Shown: positions 56,227 through 64,000 of the stretch, piece after piece | Position numbering within the stretch: the first letter of the stretch is position 1 | How the letters are laid out: every line of letters starts with the position of its first letter | DNA from: Streptococcus oricebi | GTDB lineage: Bacteria > Bacillota > Bacilli > Lactobacillales > Streptococcaceae | Assembly (NCBI RefSeq): GCF_017883985.1 | Contig: NZ_PRDG01000001.1 | Span: 172,182-236,181, forward strand | Direction of reading: 5' to 3' | DNA: 64,000 bases | Program-made: the position numbers and the translations under genes | The notes under the pieces: generated by a model | Databases searched by the model: none | What the model was told of the DNA's origin: nothing | The model's input: only the letters and a program-made list of their open reading frames with translations

Positions 56227-57949
56227 AAAATCGAATATTTTCGCGTGTTTTTTCATAAGAGCTGACAAAACGCTCCGTTACTCCTGCCTCTACCAGCTCT
56301 AAGGCTTGAGAAATCTCTTCAAAGGAGGCTGCGTAGTCATAATCATGTTCAAAGAGATTCAAGGATTTATTAAAGGCCTTTTGAACTCCCTCATCAAAGG
56401 AACGGTAACGATTTGAATACTGCAAGAGCTGTTCAGTCAGGGTAGCGTCTTGAACGATACGGTAGGTCTCAGACTCAAGCTCATGGATATCATTAGTTAG
56501 GATATCTAGGAGCCGGTTGACCGTTTCAATATTGACCTGGTATTGCTCCAATTCAGCCAGCAGGGCTTCTGTATTGTTGCTTGCTGTGAAAAAGACGGTC
56601 AAGAAGCTCTTAGGAATACCTGGCAGGTTGCGTTTTTCCATATAGCGTTTGATGGTGTGCAACTTGTTGATGTAGATATTGACTTTTTGCCGAGCATGGG
56701 CATCATCTTTTTCAATCTTAGCTAGACTTTCACCACGCGCAATCTGCTCATCTTCAATCTCCTTCAAGCGCTCTTGGATTTGTTCCAGAGACTCTTGAAG
56801 TTCAGAGAAGGCTTGCTTGCTGCCAGTTGAATTTTCTACGGCACCTAGGACTACATCCTCTAAGGCAATCAACTCGCTTTGCAGGTCTCGAACATGCTTG
56901 GTTTCTTCCTCGCTTAGGACATAGAGCTTGCTGAGGCGGTCGATTTCACTTTGGAGATGTTGGTTGTTTTCCTTGGTGTGGGCCAGATAGTTAGGCAGGT
57001 TCTTAATCAACTTCTCAACGACAGCCTGAGCCTTAATTTCTCGGGTAAAGATGTCGTAAAGGGCATTGATTTCTTCTTGAATTTGCTCATTCTCATATTG
57101 GGCATTGTCCAATTCAAGGGCTGCGATATTATCGTGGTTGTATTTGATGCTGTCATGAAGCTGCTGGAAGCGGGCCTCAATATCAGTTTCCATAAAATGA
57201 TAGTCGGCTTCTAGAAGCTTGCGATAGCCTGACTCCAAATCTTCCAATTGGTCAGGTAGCTTGCCAACCAGTTCTTTGACAATGGCCGGTACCTTGTCCA
57301 CGATATGGGTCAGAGCCAAGATATGGTCTTCGGTTTTATCCAAGATTTCTGCGGCCTCAACAGGGTCTCCAGAAGAATTGAGGGTCACAAATTGAGAAAA
57401 TTCAGATTCGATATTTTGTAACTGCTTTTCAATTTCTGGCAGGGCTCGGTCATAATCGTCCATCCTTTCAGCAACTGAAACCTGTAATTTTTCAAAGAGT
57501 TCCAGGGCATGAAGGACACGACCGCTATTTTTGGACTCCTGCTTTTCTAAATCAGCCAGGGCATCACGAATGGCGGTAATATCTTCTTCAATCAAGTCAA
57601 TCTGACTCTCGATATTATCAATTTCCTGCTTGGCCTTGAGGAAACGGAAGGAATTATTATAGCCTTCTGCTTCAAAAAGGTTGTTTTCAATATCAGCAAA
57701 GGAATTGAGGGACAAGTCCACCCATTTTTGATTCCATTCACGAAAGGCAACCTGACTTTGGCCAATCAGATGCATTCCCTTGACAGCCTCTACCTCATCA
57801 TTGACTGGCAGGTTGTAAAGACGCTCCTTACGCTCCTCCAGCTTTTCCAGCAAGGTCTCATTTCTCTTTCTTAGTAAAACAGCAGCAAGATAGGCCACAA
57901 TCAGCGCTACTGCAATAACAATGATCAGAATAATTAGTCCACTAGACAT
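56225..57949 (-). CDS. ezrA: Septation ring formation regulator EzrA
   Basis: Membrane-anchored cell-division protein of 574 residues that controls FtsZ-ring placement. One N-terminal helix (about 5-25) precedes a long spectrin-like series of coiled coils covering the rest. LPVNDEVEAVKGMHLIGQSQ and FREWNQKWVDLSLNSFADIE are conserved. The frame is open 22 codons further, but the ATG at 57949 follows AAGGAGTTTTAT and gives the family N-terminus. It lies after gyrB, with its own promoter. Confidence 0.97.
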   Translation of the reverse strand: MSSGLIILIIVIAVALIVAYLAAVLLRKRNETLLEKLEERKERLYNLPVNDEVEAVKGMHLIGQSQVAFREWNQKWVDLSLNSFADIENNLFEAEGYNNSFRFLKAKQEIDNIESQIDLIEEDITAIRDALADLEKQESKNSGRVLHALELFEKLQVSVAERMDDYDRALPEIEKQLQNIESEFSQFVTLNSSGDPVEAAEILDKTEDHILALTHIVDKVPAIVKELVGKLPDQLEDLESGYRKLLEADYHFMETDIEARFQQLHDSIKYNHDNIAALELDNAQYENEQIQEEINALYDIFTREIKAQAVVEKLIKNLPNYLAHTKENNQHLQSEIDRLSKLYVLSEEETKHVRDLQSELIALEDVVLGAVENSTGSKQAFSELQESLEQIQERLKEIEDEQIARGESLAKIEKDDAHARQKVNIYINKLHTIKRYMEKRNLPGIPKSFLTVFFTASNNTEALLAELEQYQVNIETVNRLLDILTNDIHELESETYRIVQDATLTEQLLQYSNRYRSFDEGVQKAFNKSLNLFEHDYDYAASFEEISQALELVEAGVTERFVSSYEKTRENIRF

Positions 57950-58042
57950 ATAAAACTCCTTATATAAGATGTTAGGATAGTAGTAAGTCAAAGGACTTGA
58001 CTCATCCAAACTCAATAATATTACTTGAGAACAATCATAATG

Positions 58043-58051
58043 ATTATATCA
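58043..58051 (-). promoter_or_regulatory. Extended -10 promoter of ezrA
   Basis: The minus strand reads TGATATAAT in the gap after gyrB. The leader of about 85 nt contains the imperfect inverted repeat GGATGAGTCAAGTCC. Confidence 0.55.
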
Positions 58052-58087
58052 TAATTTTCTTGGTAAATGCGAATTTTTCGTATTTTT

Positions 58088-60049
<1,962 letters not shown>

Positions 60050-60083
60050 CTAAGTTTGGGTCTCTTTGAGCCAGCTCACTCTC

Positions 60084-60671
60084 CTAGTTCAAGCTTGGTC
60101 CTTGGTCGGCTAGGCCCATAAATAATGCAAGATTGTCCATATTGTCAAAAAGATAGGTGGCAAAACCCGCCCCTTGTCCAGCTTCTATGTCAAGAGGTCT
60201 ATCTCCGATAACCAGGGTTTTCTCGAGCTTGTATTTCTTTTTAAGATAAAGCATGGATTGGGGACTGGGCTTTCTTTCAAAGCCACTATCAGCGGTCACT
60301 ACTTCCGTAAAAAAGGGGGCTAGGCCGGTCCTTTCTAAGATGTCCAAGACCTGCTTATCCCGATGAGAAATCAAAAAATTCCTCCCTTTTCGGGCGACAA
60401 TTTTTTCTAAAAGCTCCCTAGTCCCTGGAAAAAGGAGGGGCCGGGCCAACTCTTTTGCCTCCTTGGCCTTATAATCCCTCAAAAAGGTCGGGCTGTCGGC
60501 AATAAAATGCTGGATGGCAAAGTCCGTTGATACCTTTAGGGCCTGGTAAATCTGGTCATGACCAGCAGTCAGGCCATAATCAGCCAAGGTTTGGGCAAAG
60601 GCCCTGGTCGAGCTTTCATAATTATCCAAGAGTGTCCCACCTAAATCCCAGATGTAATCTTGATAATTCAT
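60084..60671 (-). CDS. HAD-IA family hydrolase
   Basis: Phosphatase-like protein of 195 residues. Motif I reads WDLGGTLLDNYE: the nucleophile Asp is present, but the second Asp of DxD is Gly. Motif II is LISHRD, and motif IV is VIGDRPLDIEAGQGAG. The substitution also occurs in streptococcal relatives, as far as I recall. The substrate is unknown. The -10 box lies 7 nt before the ATG, so the gyrB-containing transcript probably starts at this gene's first codon. Confidence 0.88.
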   Translation of the reverse strand: MNYQDYIWDLGGTLLDNYESSTRAFAQTLADYGLTAGHDQIYQALKVSTDFAIQHFIADSPTFLRDYKAKEAKELARPLLFPGTRELLEKIVARKGRNFLISHRDKQVLDILERTGLAPFFTEVVTADSGFERKPSPQSMLYLKKKYKLEKTLVIGDRPLDIEAGQGAGFATYLFDNMDNLALFMGLADQGPSLN

Positions 60672-60678
60672 ACCCTCT

Positions 60679-60687
60679 ATTATAGCA
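60679..60687 (-). promoter_or_regulatory. Extended -10 box abutting the HAD gene start
   Basis: TGCTATAAT on the minus strand ends 7 nt before the ATG. The intervening AGAGGGT is too close to act as a normal ribosome site. Confidence 0.7.
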
Positions 60688-60731
60688 TAAATAAGCAGTT
60701 TTTTCCTGAAAAATGCTATAGAAAGCCTAAA

Positions 60732-60753
60732 AAAACAGCCTGATAGCTGTTTT
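60732..60753 (-). terminator. Terminator of the frameshifted small membrane gene
   Basis: AAAACAGC/GCTGTTTT form an 8-bp stem with a 6-nt loop, followed by TTTAG on the minus strand. Confidence 0.8.
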
Positions 60754-60757
60754 AATT

Positions 60758-61130
60758 TTATAGGCCGACATGAGACCTCGCTCCTTGATATTGGACTCCT
60801 TTATTGAAAGCGATATAGAAGTTCATAAATGGAATAAGGAAGAGGTAACAGAAGGATGCGAACCTAGAGAGACCAAAAGAACGAGATAGATGAAAGAGAA
60901 CATAGAAAGCATAAAAGCTGTTAAATATAGGGATGAAGTAGAAGATGAAATACCACTTCTTTTCCTCACCAAAACTGATAGTCTGAATCATATAGGTATT
61001 ATAGATAGGGATTAAGCTCTTCCAACCTTCCACTCCAGCCTTAGTAAAAATAGCCCCACATGGGAACTACATAAAGGACAATCAGAAGAATAAAGTAGAG
61101 CAGTATGAAAGAAGTTTCGTATGAATTCAT
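60758..61130 (-). pseudogene. Frameshifted DUF5684-like small membrane protein
   Basis: The ATG at 61130, after a TAGGAGA site, opens a hydrophobic peptide (SFILLYFILLIVLYVVPMWG) that stops after 28 codons. The adjacent frame continues with IFTKAGVEGWKSLIPIYNTY and two further membrane helices, as in DUF5684-like proteins. Removing one G from the GGGG run at 61057-61054 joins the parts into one protein of about 123 residues. The cause may be a real inactivating frameshift, a sequencing error or phase variation. Confidence 0.75.
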
Positions 61131-61226
61131 AGTTTAATTGTCTCCTAAAATATTTATCGGATTTTACTCCTTTATTATTCTATACTAATTTATTATCCTT
61201 CTAAATAGAAAAATGGAAAAGAAAAA

Positions 61227-61248
61227 GACTGGGACAAGGTCCCCAGCC
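61227..61248 (-). terminator. Terminator of the rodA/DJ-1 unit
   Basis: GGCTGGGGAC/GTCCCAGTC stem followed by TTTTTC on the minus strand, 10 nt beyond the DJ-1 stop. Confidence 0.85.
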
Positions 61249-61257
61249 TCTGATTGT

Positions 61258-61803
61258 CTAATAACCAAAAACATCTTGATAGAGCATGGCTTTTGCTAAG
61301 TCTTGGTCTGGTCCTCCTAGCTGCTTGACAAGCTCATAAGCAAAGGCTAAGCTCGTTGCTGGACCACGACTGGTAATTATTTTTCCGTCTACAACTACTG
61401 TCTCCTTTTGGTAGCTACCAGAGGCAATCCTATTCTCTACCCCGTCATAGCAGGTAAAGTTCTTCCCTTCTAGCAGACCAGCAGCGTCTAAGACCAGAGG
61501 GGCAGCACAGATAGCCGCTATCCACTTCTGCTCCTTGCTCATTTGCTTTAGGGCAATAAGCAGACGCGGGTCCTTACTCAAATTCTCACTACCGGGCATG
61601 CCACCAGGTAGGACGACCATATCGTAGCCAGTCAAATCTCCTGTCCAGATTTGGTCAGCCTTAACACTGATGGCATGGGAACCGATAGGCTCAGCTTCAA
61701 AACCTAGAATTTGGCAATCAATATTTGCCCTTCTAAGAACATCGACAACTGTCAAGGCTTCGATTTCTTCAAAACCATTGGCTAGGATTAGAGCTACTTT
61801 CAT
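61258..61803 (-). CDS. DJ-1/PfpI family protein
   Basis: Cytoplasmic protein of 181 residues of the DJ-1/YajL type (once called ThiJ). Early Glu (NGFEEIEALT) and the nucleophile Cys in AICAAPLVL form the family site; ITSRGPATSLAFAYELV is the conserved C-terminal part. Proposed roles are deglycase, chaperone or stress sensor. It is 10 nt downstream of rodA with an AAGGAGAAAAAG site, so the two form an operon. Confidence 0.92.
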   Translation of the reverse strand: MKVALILANGFEEIEALTVVDVLRRANIDCQILGFEAEPIGSHAISVKADQIWTGDLTGYDMVVLPGGMPGSENLSKDPRLLIALKQMSKEQKWIAAICAAPLVLDAAGLLEGKNFTCYDGVENRIASGSYQKETVVVDGKIITSRGPATSLAFAYELVKQLGGPDQDLAKAMLYQDVFGY

Positions 61804-61813
61804 CTTTTTCTCC

Positions 61814-63046
61814 TTATCTAATTTTTCTAAGAATAACTTTTTTACGTCTGCGTTGATAATGCCCTTGCTTTTCTTCGGCTAGATTATTCTGATAGCTGAC
61901 AGAAAGTAAGAGGCCTACACCGATGAGGTTACTAATGATGGAAGACCCCCCTTGGGAAATAAAGGGAAGAGGAATCCCCGTTAGGGGCAAGATACCAGTC
62001 ACGGCCCCGATATTTTCAAAGATATGAAAGAGCAACATCATGATAAAACCAGTGGACATATAGGTATAGAACTGGTTATTGGATTGCAGGGTCGTTTTCA
62101 ACATACGGTAAATCAAGAGAAAATAAAGACTGATCAGAATGGTGGAGCCTAGAAAGCCAAAGTCCTCAGCAATTACCGTAAAAATCATATCACTCTCGCG
62201 GACCGGAACCATGAGATTGGACACATTGAAGCCCTGGCCCCAAATCCCCCCACTACCAATAGCAATCTGCCCTTGGGCCTGTTGGTAGGTGGTTGTTTGG
62301 GCATATTGGAAGGGATCTAGCCAGGCAGAAATCCGGTTAATCTGATAGGTTGGCATCCCTAGCTGGTGCAGAAAGCCCCGTCCCCCATCTGAAATGAAAA
62401 TCAGAAGGAAGCCTCCCAGCAAGATAATAGCCGTTAGAAAAACAGGGAGGATAATCTTCCAGGACACGCCAGAGATAAGGACCAGCCCCGAATAGATAGC
62501 CAGAAAGACTAGGGCCGTTCCCAGGTCGCTCTGTAAAATCAAGAGTCCCAAGACTGGCAGGGTATAGAAGAAGAGCTCTAAAATCAGAAGGAAGTCCAAC
62601 TTCAAACTCCGTTCATGCTCCTTATTTCTCTGGATAAAGCTGACAACTGTCCGCGATAGCATGAGAATATAGGAGATTTTCATGAATTCCGAAGGTTGAA
62701 AAAGAGTTACTCCTCCAATGGTCACCCAGTTTTTAGCCCCTGTTGAGGCAACCAAACTATCACTATAAAAAATAAGGGGCAAAACCATCAAAGCCAAACC
62801 TAAAACATAGAGATAGGGGGTCATCTGCCAGAGAAATTTGGTATTGAAAAACATGACCACAAAACTGATGAGCACACCTAAAGCAATCCAGGCAATCTGC
62901 TGCCCCACCATATTCCAAACATTGGCCGGATAATCATGACTAACCGCAACATAGATAGCCACCACACCAAATAATAACAAACAAAATACCGGTAAAATTA
63001 AACTATAATCCACACGAGAATCAATCGAGGGCTTAAGAGAAGACAT
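61814..63046 (-). CDS. rodA: Peptidoglycan glycosyltransferase RodA
   Basis: SEDS-family polymerase of 410 residues for lateral/peripheral wall growth, with ten predicted helices. The N-terminus VDYSLILPVFCLLLFGVVAI, the loop GAKNWVTIGGVTLFQPSEFM, QSDLGTAL and the long outer loop with PVRESDMIFTVIAEDFGF are typical, and ISQGGSSIISNLIGVGLLLS closes the domain. The ATG at 63046 follows AAGGAGTGGTT. This ribosome site directly touches the last linker of hairpin array B, so rodA is either transcribed through the array or starts from it. Confidence 0.96.
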   Translation of the reverse strand: MSSLKPSIDSRVDYSLILPVFCLLLFGVVAIYVAVSHDYPANVWNMVGQQIAWIALGVLISFVVMFFNTKFLWQMTPYLYVLGLALMVLPLIFYSDSLVASTGAKNWVTIGGVTLFQPSEFMKISYILMLSRTVVSFIQRNKEHERSLKLDFLLILELFFYTLPVLGLLILQSDLGTALVFLAIYSGLVLISGVSWKIILPVFLTAIILLGGFLLIFISDGGRGFLHQLGMPTYQINRISAWLDPFQYAQTTTYQQAQGQIAIGSGGIWGQGFNVSNLMVPVRESDMIFTVIAEDFGFLGSTILISLYFLLIYRMLKTTLQSNNQFYTYMSTGFIMMLLFHIFENIGAVTGILPLTGIPLPFISQGGSSIISNLIGVGLLLSVSYQNNLAEEKQGHYQRRRKKVILRKIR

Positions 63047-63056
63047 AACCACTCCT

Positions 63057-63760
63057 TACATAAGATACGAGGACGTTAAGAAAACAAAGAAAAAATAGAA
63101 AATGCGACGACGGAGCCTAGGCTCCTAGGAGTATTTATCTTTTTTTCAAAGTTTTTAGTCCGAGTTCAGTTCCATAAGATACAAGAGCGTGTAAAAAGCA
63201 AGAGAAAAATAGGAGATTGACGCTGTGTGCTTGCACACAAGGAAATCTATCTTTTTTCTGAAGCTTTTAGCTCGAGTTCAATTACATAAGATACAAAGCC
63301 CGTTAAGAAAACGAGAGAAATTTAGGAAGCCTGACGAAGAAGCCTTAACTTCTAGGAAGGTTTCTCTAATTTCCGACGTTTTTAGGCGTGTTCAGTTCCA
63401 TAAGATACAAAGGGCGTTAAGAAATCCGTATAAAAATATTAGGCTGAGCAGAAATTCGCTAGAATTTCGTTGCGAAACCTACGCAAGGCTGACTAGACTG
63501 ATGGCAAGTCACTTAGTGACGACGGCAACTGTCAGTCAGCTACTGCGCAACTCTAGCGCCGCTTCGATGAAGCAAGGCAAGCGAGTCTTTTTTACTAGGA
63601 TTTTAGCCCGTGTTCAATTATAAGATACAAAGCCCGTTGAGAAAACGAGAGAAATTTAGGAAGCCTGACGAAGAAGCCTTAGCTTCTAGGAAGGTTTCTC
63701 TAATTTCCGACGTTTTTAGGGCGTGTTCAATTACACAAGATACAAAGCCCGTTGGTAGAC
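63057..63760. repeat. Hairpin array B upstream of rodA
   Basis: Five complete tandem units counted from AAGATAC to AAGATAC at 63062, 63176, 63288, 63402, 63622 and 63737, so periods are 114, 112, 114, 220 and 115 bp. Each unit is an imperfect palindrome. Paired ends are GGAC/GTCC (B1), GAGC/GCTC (B2), GCCC/GGC (B3, one base short), GGGC/GCCC (B4) and GCCC/GGGC (B5). Units B3 and B5 are nearly identical. B4 shares its right half (GCGCCGCTTCGATGAAGCAA onward) with unit A1. No protein-coding gene is visible. Confidence 0.88.
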
Positions 63761-63822
63761 TGCTTTATCGCTATTGCTTCACGACTCGCTAGAAAAGGAA
63801 AAACTTTCCAAAGTCTGCACTT
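63744..63822. repeat. Truncated sixth unit of array B
   Basis: After the last linker the arm GCCCGTT is followed by GGTAGACTG and ends near AAAGTCTGCAC (63809-63819), as in the inserted segment of unit A2. The right arm and linker are missing. Confidence 0.5.
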
Positions 63823-63825
63823 TTC

Positions 63826-64000
63826 TTAACTTAAAAAATACTGGATAAAAAGGCTGGAAAGGGCTACTGCCAGCCAGGCTAGGGCCCCTGTCATCAAGGG
63901 GGCAGCTCCTGCTTTTTTAAACTGTTTAAGAGATACTCGGGCTCCAATAGCTGCTAGGGCCATGGCCATCAACCACTGAGACAGAAGCTTGCTTAAAGGA
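63826..64000 (-). CDS. YeiH/UPF0324-like membrane protein, C-terminal part
   Basis: Partial gene cut by the window edge; the last 57 codons are visible. The translation contains LLSQWLMAMALAAIGARVSL, KAGAAPLMTGALAWLAV and a hydrophobic end, which match the C-terminus of YeiH-type putative sulfate exporters. It runs on the minus strand, ahead of array B and rodA. Function is inferred from the family only. Confidence 0.7.
   Translation of the reverse strand, partial: PLSKLLSQWLMAMALAAIGARVSLKQFKKAGAAPLMTGALAWLAVALSSLFIQYFLS

Noticed and set aside
63057..63760. Array B considered as CRISPR or as a coding region
   Set aside because: Units are palindromic along their whole length, differ in sequence and have no cas genes nearby. 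The open frames there (63225-63792) merely run through repeat copies and lack ribosome sites.

Overview
The window is chromosomal DNA of a low-GC Gram-positive coccus, almost certainly a Streptococcus. The evidence is the close likeness of GyrB, EzrA, RodA, PgdA, IF-3/L35/L20, enolase and PavA to streptococcal forms, the streptococcal rgp/gac rhamnose-polysaccharide locus, and a serine-rich-repeat adhesin with a KxYKxGKxW-type signal and LPxTG anchor. I cannot name the species. Most genes lie on the minus strand.

Layout. 1-4.5 kb: Gfo/Idh oxidoreductase, DEAD-box helicase, the peptidoglycan deacetylase PgdA and a glyoxalase. 4.6-5.9 kb: infC-rpmI-rplT behind an attenuator-like leader. 6-9.8 kb: a GIY-YIG/DUF2075 protein, cmk, a LysM-like membrane protein, a ferredoxin and EbsA. 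9.8-25.6 kb: a wall-polysaccharide region with three apparent transcription units. These are a side-chain module (GT2, DUF2304, flippase, DUF2142; GacI-J-K-L-like), rmlD alone, and rgpA-B-C-D-E-F plus a GacH-like glycerol-phosphate transferase; a further GtrB-like GT2 lies beside them. 25.9-34.4 kb: one gene for a serine-rich-repeat adhesin of about 2,827 residues with a Siglec-like binding region. 34.7-36 kb: a TrpX-type binding protein behind a tryptophan T-box. 36-41.3 kb: PavA, acetolactate decarboxylase, a TPR protein and an AI-2E-family permease. 41.5-47.5 kb: a two-component system next to a MacAB-like exporter and a small lipoprotein. 47.7-54.2 kb: lactonase, TraX-like protein, HxlR regulator with divergent nitroreductase, NTF2-like protein, enolase, a DUF1694 protein and a small membrane protein. 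54.3-64 kb: glycerate kinase, SerB, EzrA, GyrB, a HAD phosphatase, a frameshifted small membrane gene, a DJ-1 protein, RodA and the end of a YeiH-like gene.

Functional themes. Much of the window builds, anchors or modifies the cell envelope: PgdA, the rhamnan backbone and its side chains, RodA, EzrA and the adhesin.

The least explained feature is a family of tandem hairpin units, mostly about 113 bp, joined by a conserved AT-rich linker. Two arrays end directly at the Shine-Dalgarno sequences of rodA and of the response regulator. The ends of seven units pair with each other although the paired bases differ from unit to unit, which is covariation evidence for selected secondary structure. 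Other points worth a look are four genes whose strong -10 boxes sit 6-7 nt before the start codon (likely leaderless mRNAs), a non-AUG infC start with a possible AUC alternative, and several perfect palindromes in promoter regions.
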